Part shown: positions 1-11,099 of the stretch, in pieces | How the letters are laid out: the number at the start of each line of letters is the position of its first letter | Position numbering within the stretch: the stretch's first letter is position 1 | NCBI GenBank assembly: GCA_051294375.1 | Contig: CM119267.1 | Span: forward strand, 5,446,578 to 5,510,577 | Source: Paraspadella gotoi | Taxonomy: Eukaryota > Chaetognatha | Length of the DNA: 64,000 bases | Reading direction: 5' to 3' | Translations under genes and position numbers: made by a program | Notes under the pieces: generated by a model | Seen by the model: only the letters and a program-made list of their open reading frames with translations | The model's database searches: none | What the model was told of the DNA's origin: nothing

Positions 1-1340
1 TCAGTAAAAAAATCTTAGACGGAAAATGACGACTGTCAGTGCAAATAACGTTCCATTATGTCACACGATTCGTAAAACAGATCCATCGAATTTACCAATC
101 GGTCATGCTCGAAATATTTTTCAATAAATCAGGTGCCCTGAGCATTAGTCCAATTCGACATGCAAGTTTGAAATCCGTAGAAAAAAAATCACAGGTTTGC
201 GAAGGGAGTACGTAATACTAAAAACTATCGAACCGAGATGGCAATTTTTTTAAATTAATGTTTGATTACTTCTAGGAATGATCCACATAAAATAATTTGG
301 GTCAAGATTGAATGAAAAATTAAACAAATGTTTAACTTGATTTCCAAACAGTTTTATCAAAGTTCAAAATTAAAAATCAGAATCAACAACTGATATCTTT
401 CACTATCATTTAAGTTCGGAAAAAAATTTGATCTACGATCATTAATTAATAAGTAATAAGTGATTATAAATAAAATGGCAGCAGCCGTGAAACAATGTCA
501 GAGCGACGTCTCGCCAGAACTTATTTTAAACTAGTAAATGTTAAAAAATATTAAACAAAAACATAAAATGCAACGAAATTTGTGCTTATCACGTAAATTC
601 AAAGTTTCGAAACTATAATTAAATGAAAAAAATTATAAAATCTTTTGGAAAATCACGTATTCTGTAAATTTTGCATAACTGGCTTATTTATTTTTTAAAT
701 AATAGAATAATCATAAATTGCTCAGGCCAGATAGAAAAAAATTGAAAAAAGAAATATAGAAATATCGTGAAAGACTAGTCTGATGTCGAATATATATAAT
801 CGCAATTAATAGGCATTGCAATCCGCCACTAAAAATGCGCGATGACATAAAATTCAATAATTCTTAATCCCCAAAACAATTAGATTAGGTGATGCTATTT
901 GAACTAAAAATTGCATTGTTTGTCCTAACTGCTTTAACTGTTGCACGCTTTTGCTGACCGTGGACTACATTTGATAGAGCCTTGTTTCTTTAAGGACAAT
1001 AAAGATTAAAAAAAAAAACCCGATTCAAATAGCACCACCCACCACGGAAGTCATTTAAGAAAACACGGGTCCAAATAAATAAATCTTTTCACGAACATAA
1101 ATAAGATATCTTTTCACTCTGGAACAAATATTACCTCTTAATAAACAAAGATTCATAAAATCTTGAAACGAGAATCGAAAGCTACAGCTACACTAAGGGC
1201 GAATTTGACATTATTCCATGACAAACAAAAGTATAGATAACTTTGATTTTAAAGTTGAAAAAGAGAAATGCGACCCGCCACGAAGCGTAAGCGACAAACA
1301 AATTTTGTAAAAAATAAAACCAATACCCATCTGAATTTCG
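1..1340. other. AT-rich spacer downstream of PAQR copy 1
   Basis: No open frame or RNA gene is recognised here. The stretch is AT-rich and lies 3' of the minus-strand PAQR gene. It is the same sequence as 6027-7367. Confidence 0.7.
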
Positions 1341-3466
1341 TCACTTAAAGCAATTGGCTTCGGTCGGGGTATCGTGGAGGCAACGCCTTCGTCTCGGGAC
1401 GATATCCACATCTTCGTCGATCAACCAATCGTTGACCATTTTCTCGTTGTCGTTGTCGTCCCGAAAAGACGAGACGAAAGCGGCGATGTTCGCGCCCTCA
1501 ACCGGGCCATTACTTTGATGCTCATCCGCGGTTCTATCGTCGAGATTAAAACGCGGTCTCGACCGAGAATTGACGTCTTCGATGACGAAGTGCTTCGGAC
1601 TTTCCTCCGATCCGAAACCCAGCAATGGGGTGCTGGAGCGGATGCGTTGGCGCAGGTTTTCGCACTTTTCCTGCGCCATCTCGTAGAGTTTCTCTGGCTG
1701 CGGTAAGTGCATTAGAAGGTTGTTGTTGCAATGATGCAAGTGCATGAGCAACTTGTCCAAGGTATCCTGGTCGTAAAGGGACATGCGCCACGAGTCGATG
1801 ACGACGACGAGCACTGAGAACGCCATGACTATGGCGACGGCGCCGAGAGACCAATCGTAGCAACCCGCGTCCACAGATTCCGGATCTCGGGTTATCCTTT
1901 CACGGTAGTCGTCTAAAATGGCGTTCATCTGCACGTTCGTTGCCAGAATGCCAAAGATGTGAAATAGTTGGTGCGAGTGACCTTTGGAGAGGAGAAAGTT
2001 CTCTTTCAAAGTTATGTATCCGTAACATTGAATAGTGAAATTGACTCTCACCGAGGATGTCGAATCTTCCCGGGGCGAACCGTTCGGGAAAATGGGCGGC
2101 ATAGAGAAGAGCCGTGAGAATGACCAAAAGAAATTGGCGGGCGTGAGATGAGGTAGCGCTGGCGCAGAGAGACTCGGGGTCGAAGCAGGTCGTCGTAAAA
2201 AAACGAATCAACAGCGGAATCGAATCCCAAACGTAAGGAAGGGAGAAGGCTGAGAAAGGGTGGAGGATAAAGGAAAGAAAGAGTTAACAAAAACCTACCA
2301 CCAGGTCTTGCAACAGGATTACTTTTTAAATATAAATATTAAATAAAATTATCTACTACTGTAGTCTCACGGCAAGTATCTTTTTAAATGTTAATAAAAT
2401 TCTATGAAATCTCACCCGTTAGACGGAAAATTTTGCAAAGTTTATGATATTCGATGAATCGTGATTCGCAAGAGAGAATGACGCTCACGCACGCGTTAAA
2501 AATGGCGATCGGAATAAATATGTCAGAATAACGAGTGTTGCGTAAAATTGGTGGGAAGGAGTAGGCCTTGGAAATTAAATGGGAGGAATAATAATAATAA
2601 ATAATAATAATAAATAATAATAATAATAATATTTCTTTTGTTTCCCACTCAGTTTTTAGTTCTCACGTATGATAGGAATTTATTTTCCTAGCGAATAACA
2701 GCCAAGCCCCTTTCATCGAATCCCCTACCCGATAGCCAATGGCTGCGCCGAGAGAGTAAGTCGCGATGCCCGCGTAGTCGCAAAAGAAACAAATGTGTCG
2801 CCATCGTGATGACATGGAAGATAAGGCGTGGGCGATAGAGGAGGTAATCGGGTAGGCGCAGCACGTGATCATAAATGCAAGCAGAGGCCACGTTGTTGAA
2901 TCTCTGCGAAAGTCGAGTCGAGTCGACAGAGAAACGATACGCCAAAGAAAGAACCAAAAAGGAAGAAAATGCGTCCAAAAGTTCAGCATCTGCAAAAACG
3001 AAGAAATTTTAAAAGGCGAGTGACAGCGAGAAACTTGAAGACTCTTGTTTTCAAGTATCTCGTCCACGCTCACCTCGTTATTAAGTCCGAAACAATACAA
3101 TAGGCTCTGGACGAAAGAGGCTTTCGGCGAGCGGTAGCCAGAAATGATATAAAGCTCCTTAAAATGGGGAGGGACCCCGTGAACGTCGTAAGTCTCATCG
3201 CGTTGCGTCGACATTTCCGATAATTTGACGTCTAAGTCGTCGAGTTTTGCAGCCGCTTGCAATCTGACGTAGTCCAGGGGGTATTTGGAAAGTTGTTAGG
3301 TTCATACGTAATATATTATATTGATATATCAACTATATTACTTGGCTCGAGATACAGCTTTGGTGAGGGTGGCGTCGATGTCCTCCAGTTTTGCAGCCGC
3401 TCTGAGTCTCGCCTCCTCTACCGCCGCTTTGATCGTCTCCTTGGATTTTTTCGGTGAAAAACTCAT
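1341..3466 (-). pseudogene. PAQR family membrane receptor, copy 1 (frameshifted in exon 3)
   Basis: Five minus-strand exons: 3342-3466, 3074-3263, 2729-2989, 2052-2249 and 1341-1981. The protein is a seven-pass progestin and adipoQ receptor of the membrane progestin receptor type. Landmarks are HGVPPHFKELYIISGYRSP, an NFWTH motif before the first membrane helix, FFCDYAGIATYSLG, PERFAPGRFD and HSHQLFHIFG. Compared with copy 2, exon 3 lacks one C in the run after GCGCAG (near 2750). It is therefore 261 rather than 262 bases and its end no longer fits the phase of exon 4. I read this as a base-calling or haplotype error in copy 1, because copy 2 splices in frame throughout. It is labelled pseudogene only because the frame is broken as given; the real locus is probably intact. 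Confidence 0.75.
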
Positions 3467-4564
3467 TTTTTCTTCGTGGATCCAAAGCGCGGCAAGGGGA
3501 CTTTTACTACGTCGACGTTCGACGGATTCGAAAGCGTCGAGTTTTTATGAATCGCATGAGTCTTACTCTTAGTTAAAAAGAGTATCTCTCTTTATTCTAA
3601 AGTATTTTGCCGTCTCAGAGGCATCACGACGAGTTTCCGCCGGTACGATCCGACGCTTAGATTCGACTCCGGTGAAGTACAGACCAAACTTTCGTTATAA
3701 GGAACAACTTCTAAATAAAACGCACAATATAAAAGAATAACACATTTGAACTTGAACATAATTAAAAAGGTTTCAAAAATTACGAAACAAACCGAAATTA
3801 CTCAAACGTAGTGAATACTAATCATAAATGTTACCTTAACTTTGGGGCGACAATCACGGACTAATATCTATATTGGTTAAAATATAAACTACTGAAGCGA
3901 ATTCAAATGAATGACGATTGACGAATATTATATCCCGTGAAGAATAAAATTAAAATAACGAATTCAATTAAATTCTTAAGCCAAGATTAACAAATAACTA
4001 CGCAGTGCAGTAAGGTTGTTAACCCTTCAAAGAACATCACTTTCAAGTTTTAGGCTCTGACATGACGTTTCGTTGTAAAAAAAATACGTAAGGCTAATGA
4101 GTAATTTCATTCCGTCCACTTTAGTACAATTTCAATTTAATCCAAATCCTACACCAATTCGACCACGTCGAAATACTTCTTTTAAATGATAAGACAAATA
4201 AAAAAAGACATGCATCATTGACATACCCCGCGAGCCAAATCATTGACACGAAGAGAAATCGAGAAAAACAATTTTTTTTATTAGATAGAAAAATGTTCTA
4301 AAGCCATTTTAACCAATATTTTGGACATTTCAATCATGGGTATATAATAAAATTTTCTTAATGATTGCGATGTCACGTATCATTAATTTTTATTTCGTGT
4401 CAATTGATTTGGCTCACGGGTAGAACAAGGAAACCAATAATAGTTTTTACATTATATCCGGCTCTGGGTAATTTTTTAATTATGAAAAGCTTACTGACAT
4501 TGCCAGTATTCCATAAACATTGGCGACCTCTTAGAAAACATGAACCGCTTTTATTCCCCAATTC
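3467..4564. other. Spacer between dispanin and PAQR, copy 1
   Basis: AT-rich spacer with no supported gene. It must hold the 5' region of the PAQR gene and the 3' region of the upstream dispanin gene, both on the minus strand. I see no distinct promoter motif. The duplicate is 9510-10604. Confidence 0.6.
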
Positions 4565-5059
4565 CTATGGGTTGAATTGATTCGGCCCGGCGTTGGACAA
4601 GGCGATTCCGATAATGATTCCATAGAGGACGAGAGTGATAACGATGAGGCCGAGCCCGATGCCGAGACCAAGCAGAGAAAACTTCTTGGCCTGCTGACTG
4701 TTGGTGACCGCGTTTTCGCGGTCTCCACGCATGCGTGCCGCTCGACACTCGCTCGACTTGAGGATGGCCACGACTCCGAGGGGCAAACAGCAACAGACGG
4801 TGACCAGGATAGCCATTACAAGATGATCGGGGGCCTCGTGCTCCGGAATTACAGGCGCCTGCACGTAGACTACCTGAGGCTGACCTACGACCGGAGCCGA
4901 CTGGTTGCCTTGAATCATGTAGCCGGCCGGAGGCGCCGTATAAACAGGCGCGTTGGGCGCCAAGACGGGGGGCGCCATCGGGGGAGGCATCGGCTGATTG
5001 GCCACCTCGTTATACTGAGGTGGCTGATCCTCCTCCAGCTTGTTGTACTTGTCGGCCAT
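4565..5059 (-). CDS. Dispanin / CD225-domain small membrane protein, copy 1
   Basis: Intronless 164-residue protein. The N-terminal ~75 residues are rich in Pro, Gln and Ala and carry a PPQY motif near residue 14, a possible WW-domain ligand. The CD225 domain follows at about residues 83-155. A first hydrophobic segment contains ILVTVCCCLPLG; next comes a short Arg-rich loop with alternating small and charged residues, then a second membrane helix rich in Gly, Leu and Ile. This architecture is typical of the dispanin family (IFITM, PRRT and SynDIG relatives), whose members sit in plasma or endosomal membranes. The triple Cys at the first helix is a known palmitoylation-prone pattern in the family. 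The partner or process in this animal cannot be told from sequence. The ATG at 5059 is the first in frame. The product is identical to that of 10605-11099. Confidence 0.85.
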   Translation of the reverse strand: MADKYNKLEEDQPPQYNEVANQPMPPPMAPPVLAPNAPVYTAPPAGYMIQGNQSAPVVGQPQVVYVQAPVIPEHEAPDHLVMAILVTVCCCLPLGVVAILKSSECRAARMRGDRENAVTNSQQAKKFSLLGLGIGLGLIVITLVLYGIIIGIALSNAGPNQFNP

Positions 5060-5506
5060 TCTTTGGTTGGTGACGGAAACGCAGCAGTAACGTACGAAAA
5101 TTAGATCTGAACAAGAAAACAGCGGTTGTACGTTATACTAAGCCACTTTCCGTGAGCCAAATAGCGGCTCGCTTGCATACGTCGAGTAAAATTCAGGCTG
5201 GTAAAGTTGGCCAATCAATGAAATTAACATTCTTTGTCAATGAATGAAAACATGCGTAAGACGCATTTAGGAGTCACCTGTAAAAACCGTTTATGACGAG
5301 TCAATTGTCAAAAGAATTGCTCAATAATTTCCAAACGATGAATATGTAGACTCTGTTTTGACGAGTAGCTTGACCCAGGATCGCAGACGAATGTTTTGAT
5401 CGCGTAAACAAAAGTAAATCTGAATCGAGGCCTCGAGTCGAGAGACTTTTCATCCGCGACGATGGAATTGGGAGAACAAATGAACAGCGAGATGAGATTG
5501 GCTCGA
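5060..5506. other. Spacer upstream of dispanin, copy 1
   Basis: Noncoding stretch between the dispanin start codon and the scaffold gap. It should contain the promoter and any 5' UTR exon of the minus-strand dispanin gene, but I identify no core element. The duplicate is 11100-11546. Confidence 0.5.
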
Positions 5507-5531
5507 NNNNNNNNNNNNNNNNNNNNNNNNN
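5507..5531. other. Assembly gap (25 N)
   Basis: Fixed-length run of 25 N. The duplicated segment stops exactly at its left edge, while copy 2 continues past the equivalent base (11546). Confidence 0.99.
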
Positions 5532-5632
5532 ACACTTTCCTACCCACATACAAAATTTCAAGTCAGTGAATTATAGAGCCGAGATCTGCTGTAAGCTAAA
5601 AATAAGACTGAATAACAATCATGCCGACCAAC

Positions 5633-5952
5633 CTCCCGGCGAGACTACCATCCAAAGTTGTCAGCAGGCTGTCGACAACTTGATGCGCCTTTGGGGGCCA
5701 CATCATGTCGGCCGGTTCGATTTTCACAGTCAAAACGTCTAAGCCCTTTTCGTTGTAGTAGTCGCGGAACTTTCCTAAGGCGCTGGACTTCGCCAGAAGC
5801 CAAGAGTATATGACGACAACGGGGGGCACCTCGCCGAAACGATCGTTGGCTCGAACATTTAATTGCAAGTTTTGGTCAACTTTGTCACTGAGGAGAGTTC
5901 GCCGTTTTTGGCTATTTGGGAAAGCTCCCTTTTCCAGAAAGTCCTCGTCCAT
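5633..5952 (-). CDS. TMEM53-like (DUF829) protein, first recognised exon only
   Basis: A minus-strand open frame begins at ATG 5952 and ends at a GGGAG|GTTGGT donor (last exon base 5633). It encodes about 106 residues. After a polar N-terminus comes a hydrophobic strand with PPVVVIYSWLLAKSSALGKF, then DYYNEKGLDVLTVKI. The pattern of a strand, a short turn, a Lys-rich helix and a second strand matches the start of the alpha/beta-hydrolase-like fold of TMEM53/DUF829 proteins of the nuclear envelope or ER membrane. A 3' acceptor-like CCAG at 5959 means the exon could instead be internal. The later exons should lie to the left, but the sequence there is a gap followed by a duplicated dispanin segment, so the gene is truncated by the assembly. 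The nucleophile region is not present. Confidence 0.6.
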
Positions 5953-6026
5953 AGGTTCCTGGCAAACATAACTATTGTAAAAATGGAAGAAAAATATATT
6001 ATGTTCGCATCTTCAGATTACATTGA

Positions 6027-7367
6027 TCAGTAAAAAAATCTTAGACGGAAAATGACGACTGTCAGTGCAAATAACGTTCCATTATGTCACACGATTCGTA
6101 AAACAGATCCATCGAATTTACCAATCGGTCATGCTCGAAATATTTTTTCAATAAATCAGGTGCCCTGAGCATTAGTCCAATTCGACATGCAAGTTTGAAA
6201 TCCGTAGAAAAAAAATCACAGGTTTGCGAAGGGAGTACGTAATACTAAAAACTATCGAACCGAGATGGCAATTTTTTTAAATTAATGTTTGATTACTTCT
6301 AGGAATGATCCACATAAAATAATTTGGGTCAAGATTGAATGAAAAATTAAACAAATGTTTAACTTGATTTCCAAACAGTTTTATCAAAGTTCAAAATTAA
6401 AAATCAGAATCAACAACTGATATCTTTCACTATCATTTAAGTTCGGAAAAAAATTTGATCTACGATCATTAATTAATAAGTAATAAGTGATTATAAATAA
6501 AATGGCAGCAGCCGTGAAACAATTCAGAGCGACGTCTCGCCAGAACTTATTTTAAACTAGTAAATGTTAAAAAATATTAAACAAAAACATAAAATGCAAC
6601 GAAATTTGTGCTTATCACGTAAATTCAAAGTTTCGAAACTATAATTAAATGAAAAAAATTATAAAATCTTTTGGAAAATCACGTATTCTTGTAAATTTTG
6701 CATAACTGGCTTATTTATTTTTTAAATAATAGAATAATTCATAAATTGCTCAGGCCAGATAGAAAAAAATTGAAAAAAGAAATATAGAAATATCGTGAAA
6801 GACTAGTCTGATGTCGAATATATATAATCGCAATTAATAGGCATTGCAATCCGCCACTAAAAATGCGCGATGACATAAAATTCAATAATTCTTAATCCCA
6901 AAACAATTAGATTAGGTGATGCTATTTGAACTAAAAATTGCATTGTTTGTCCTAACTGCTTTAACTGTTGCACGCTTTTGCTGACCGTGGACTACATTTG
7001 ATAGAGCCTTGTTTCTTTAAGGACCATAAAGATTAAAAAAAAAAAAACCGATTCAAATAGCACCACCCACCACGGAAGTCATTTAAGAAAACACGGGTCC
7101 AAATAAATAAATCTTTTCACGAACATAAATAAGATATCTTTTCACTCTGGAACAAATATTACCTCTTAATAAACAAAGATTCATAAAATCTTGAAACGAG
7201 AATCGAAAGCTACAGCTACACTAAGGGCGAATTTGACATTATTCCATGACAAACAAAAGTATAGATAACTTTGATTTTAAAGTTGAAAAAGAGAAATGCG
7301 CCCGCCACGAAGCGTAAGCGACAAACAAATTTTGTAAAAAATAAAACCAATACCCATCTGAATTTCG
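6027..7367. other. AT-rich spacer between PAQR and TMEM53-like exon
   Basis: No coding or RNA gene recognised. It duplicates 1-1340 with small indels. Confidence 0.7.
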
Positions 7368-8637
7368 TCACTTAAAGCAATTGGCTTCGGTCGGGGTATC
7401 GTGGAGGCAACGCCTTCGTCTCGGGACGATATCCACATCTTCGTCGATCAACCAATCGTTGACCATTTTCTCGTTGTCGTTGTCGTCCCGAAAAGACGAG
7501 ACGAAAGCGGCGATGTTCGCGCCCTCAACCGGGCCATTACTTTGATGCTCATCCGCGGTTCTATCGTCGAGATTAAAACGCGGTCTCGACCGAGAATTGA
7601 CGTCTTCGATGACGAAGTGCTTCGGACTTTCCTCCGATCCGAAACCCAGCAATGGGGTGCTGGAGCGGATGCGTTGGCGCAGGTTTTCGCACTTTTCCTG
7701 CGCCATCTCGTAGAGTTTCTCTGGCTGCGGTAAGTGCATGAGAAGGTTGTTGTTGCAATGATGCAAGTGCATGAGCAACTTGTCCAAGGTATCCTGGTCG
7801 TAAAGGGACATGCGCCACGAGTCGATGACGACGACGAGCACTGAGAACGCCATGACTATGGCGACGGCGCCGAGAGACCAATCGTAGCAACCCGCGTCCA
7901 CAGATTCCGGATCTCGGGTTATCCTTTCACGGTAGTCGTCTAAAATGGCGTTCATCTGCACGTTCGTTGCCAGAATGCCAAAGATGTGAAATAGTTGGTG
8001 CGAGTGACCTTTGGAGAGGAGAAAGTTCTCTTTCAAAGTTATGTATCCGTAACATTATATAGTGAAATTGACACTCACCGAGGATGTCGAATCTTCCCGG
8101 GGCGAACCGTTCGGGAAAATGGGCGGCATAGAGAAGAGCCGTGAGAATGACCAAAAGAAATTGGCGGGCGTGAGATGAGGTAGCGCTGGCGCAGAGAGAC
8201 TCGGGGTCGAAGCAGGTCGTCGTAAAAAAACGAATCAACAGCGGAATCGAATCCCAAACGTAAGGAAGGGAGAAGGCTGAGAAAGGGTGGAGGATAAAGG
8301 AAAGAAAGAGTTAACAAAACCTACCACCAGGTCTTGCAACAGGATTACTTTTTAAATATAAATATTAAATAAAATTATCTACTACTGTAGTCTCACGGCA
8401 GTATCTTTTTAAATGTTAATAAAATTCTATGAAATCTCACCCGTTAGACGGAAAATTTTGCAAAGTTTATGATATTCGATGAATCGTGATTCGCAAGAGA
8501 GAATGACGCTCACGCACGCGTTAAAAATGGCGATCGGAATAAATATGTCAGAATAACGAGTGTTGCGTAAAATTGGTGGGAAGGAGTAGGCCTTGGAAAT
8601 TAAATGGGAGGAATAATAATAATAATAAATAATAATA

Positions 8638-8677
<40 letters not shown>

Positions 8678-9509
8678 TAAAATATTATTTATTTACTATT
8701 TTAGTTCTCACGTATGATAGGAATTTATTTTCTAGCGAATAACAGCCAAGCCCTTTCATCGAATCCCCTACCCGATAGCCAATGGGCTGCGCCGAGAGAG
8801 TAAGTCGCGATGCCCGCGTAGTCGCAAAAGAAACAAATGTGTCGCCATCGTGATGACATGGAAGATAAGGCGTGGGCGATAGAGGAGGTAATCGGGTAGG
8901 CGCAGCACGTGATCATAAATGCAAGCAGAGGCCACGTTGTTGAATCTCTGCGAAAGTCGAGTCGAGTCGACAGAGAAACGATACGCCAAAGAAAGAACCA
9001 AAAAGGAAGAAAATGCGTCCAAAAGTTCAGCATCTGCAAAAACGAAGAAATTTTAAAAGGCGAGTGACAGCGAGAAACTTGAAGACTCTTGTTTTCAAGT
9101 ATCTCGTCCACGCTCACCTCGTTATTAAGTCCGAAACAATACAATAGGCTCTGGACGAAAGAGGCTTTCGGCGAGCGGTAGCCAGAAATGATATAAAGCT
9201 CCTTAAAATGGGGAGGGACCCCGTGAACGTCGTAAGTCTCATCGCGTTGCGTCGACATTTCCGATAATTTGACGTCTAAGTCGTCGAGTTTTGCAGCCGC
9301 TTGCAATCTGACGTGTCCAGGGGGTATTTGGAAAGTTGTTAGGTTCATACGTAATATATTATATTGATATATCAACTATATTACTTGGCTCGAGATACAG
9401 CTTTGGTGAGGGTGGCGTCGATGTCCTCCAGTTTTGCAGCCGCTCTGAGTCTCGCCTCCTCTACCGCCGCTTTGATCGTCTCCTTGGATTTTTTCGGTGA
9501 AAAACTCAT
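7368..9509 (-). CDS. PAQR family membrane receptor (mPR-like), copy 2, intact
   Basis: Five exons, 9385-9509, 9118-9307, 8772-9033, 8079-8276 and 7368-8008, total 1416 bases or 471 residues, with all intron phases compatible. The N-terminus (residues 1-70) is a charged, probably helical region. The PAQR core follows, with HGVPPHFKELYIISGYRSP, an NFWTHFLPFWFFL first helix, DYAGIATYSLGAAHW, a VWDSIPLLIRFF helix, PERFAPGRFD and HSHQLFHIFG. The His residues at AHW and HSHQ are the zinc-binding type positions of the family. A last helix is followed by a cytoplasmic tail of about 130 residues, rich in Asp, Arg and Ser, longer than in usual membrane progestin receptors. The exon 3 donor is CGG|GTAGGG, and reading past it quickly meets a stop. 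Family members bind steroids or adiponectin-type ligands at the plasma membrane or Golgi; the ligand is unknown here. Confidence 0.85.
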
Positions 9510-10604
9510 TTTTTCTTCGTGGATCCAAAGCGCGGCAAGGGGACTTTACTACGTCGACGTTCGACGATTCGAAAGCGTCGAGTTTTTATGAATCGCATGA
9601 GTCTTACTCTTAGTTAAAAAGAGTATCTCTCTTTATTCTAAAGTATTTTTGCCGTCTCAGAGGCATCACGACGAGTTTCCGCCGGTACGATCCGACGCTT
9701 AGATTCGACTCCGGTGAAGTACAGACCAAACTTTCGTTATAAGGAACAACTTCTAAATAAAACGCACAATATAAAAGAATAACACATTTGAACTTGAACA
9801 TAATTAAAAAGGTTTCAAAAATTACGAAACAAACCGAAATTACTCAAACGTAGTGAATACTAATCATAAATGTTACCTTAACTTTGGGGCGACAATCACG
9901 GACTAATATCTATATTGGTTAAAATATAAACTACTGAAGCGAATTCAAATGAATGACGATTGACGAATATTATATCCCGTGAAGAATAAAATTAAATAAC
10001 GAATTCAATTAATTCTTAAGCCAAGATTAACAAATAACTACGCAGTGCAGTAAGGTTGTTAACCCTTCAAAGAACATCACTTTCAAGTTTTAGGCTCTGA
10101 CATGACTTCGTTGTAAAAAAAATACGTAAGGCTAATGAGTAATTTCATTCCGTCCACTTTAGTACAATTTCAATTTAATCCAAATCCTACACCAATTCGA
10201 CCACGTCGAAATACTTCATTATTAAATGATAAGACAAATAAAAAAAGACATGCATCATTGAATACCCCGCGAGCCAAATCATTGACACGAAAGAAATCGA
10301 GAAAAACAATTTTTTTTTATTAGATAGAAAAATGTTCTAAAGCCATTTTAACCAATATTTTGGACATTTCAATCATAGGGTATATAATAAAATTTTCTTA
10401 ATGATTGCGATGTCACGTATCATTAATTTTTATTTCGTGTCAATTGATTTGGCTCACGGGTAGAACAAGGAAACCAATAATAGTTTTTAACATATATCCG
10501 GCTCTGGGTAATTTTTTAATTATGAAAAGCCTACTGACATTGCCAGTATTCCATAAACATTGGCGACCTCTTAGAAAACATGAACCGCTTTTATTCCCCA
10601 ATTC
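9510..10604. other. Spacer between dispanin and PAQR, copy 2
   Basis: AT-rich spacer without a supported gene, the counterpart of 3467-4564. Confidence 0.6.
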
Positions 10605-11099
10605 CTATGGGTTGAATTGATTCGGCCCGGCGTTGGACAAGGCGATTCCGATAATGATTCCATAGAGGACGAGAGTGATAACGATGAGGCCGAGCCCGAT
10701 GCCGAGACCAAGCAGAGAAAACTTCTTGGCCTGCTGACTGTTGGTGACCGCGTTTTCGCGGTCTCCACGCATGCGTGCCGCTCGACACTCGCTCGACTTG
10801 AGGATGGCCACGACTCCGAGGGGCAAACAGCAACAGACGGTGACCAGGATAGCCATTACAAGATGATCGGGGGCCTCGTGCTCCGGAATTACAGGCGCCT
10901 GCACGTAGACTACCTGAGGCTGACCTACGACCGGAGCCGACTGGTTGCCTTGAATCATGTAGCCGGCCGGAGGCGCCGTATAAACAGGCGCGTTGGGCGC
11001 CAAGACGGGGGGCGCCATCGGGGGAGGCATCGGCTGATTGGCCACCTCGTTATACTGAGGTGGCTGATCCTCCTCCAGCTTGTTGTACTTGTCGGCCAT
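10605..11099 (-). CDS. Dispanin / CD225-domain small membrane protein, copy 2
   Basis: The encoded 164 residues are the same as in 4565-5059: a Pro-rich N-terminus with PPQY, then a CD225 domain with ILVTVCCCLPLG and a Gly/Leu/Ile second helix. The coding sequence shows no difference between copies although the surrounding spacers carry indels. That contrast is expected if the flanking indels are mostly in AT homopolymers. The gene is intronless, on the minus strand, about 1.1 kb upstream of PAQR. Confidence 0.85.
   Translation of the reverse strand: MADKYNKLEEDQPPQYNEVANQPMPPPMAPPVLAPNAPVYTAPPAGYMIQGNQSAPVVGQPQVVYVQAPVIPEHEAPDHLVMAILVTVCCCLPLGVVAILKSSECRAARMRGDRENAVTNSQQAKKFSLLGLGIGLGLIVITLVLYGIIIGIALSNAGPNQFNP

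Larger units (their letters stand above)
1..5506. repeat. Direct duplication, copy 1 (PAQR + dispanin segment)
   Basis: This segment matches 6027-11546 in the same orientation with only scattered single-base and small indel differences, many in homopolymers. Position 1 corresponds to 6027 and 5501 to 11541, so the offset drifts from 6026 to 6040. The copy runs off the left edge of the window and ends at a 25-N gap. The position of that gap suggests unmerged contigs or haplotypes rather than a biological tandem repeat. Confidence 0.95.

Noticed and set aside
1374-1706. Plus-strand 110-residue ORF opposite PAQR exon 5
   Set aside because: It is the antisense shadow of the conserved receptor C-terminus.
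4577-5104. Plus-strand 175-residue ORF opposite the dispanin gene
   Set aside because: The minus strand carries a recognisable CD225 domain, while the plus frame is Arg-rich and featureless.
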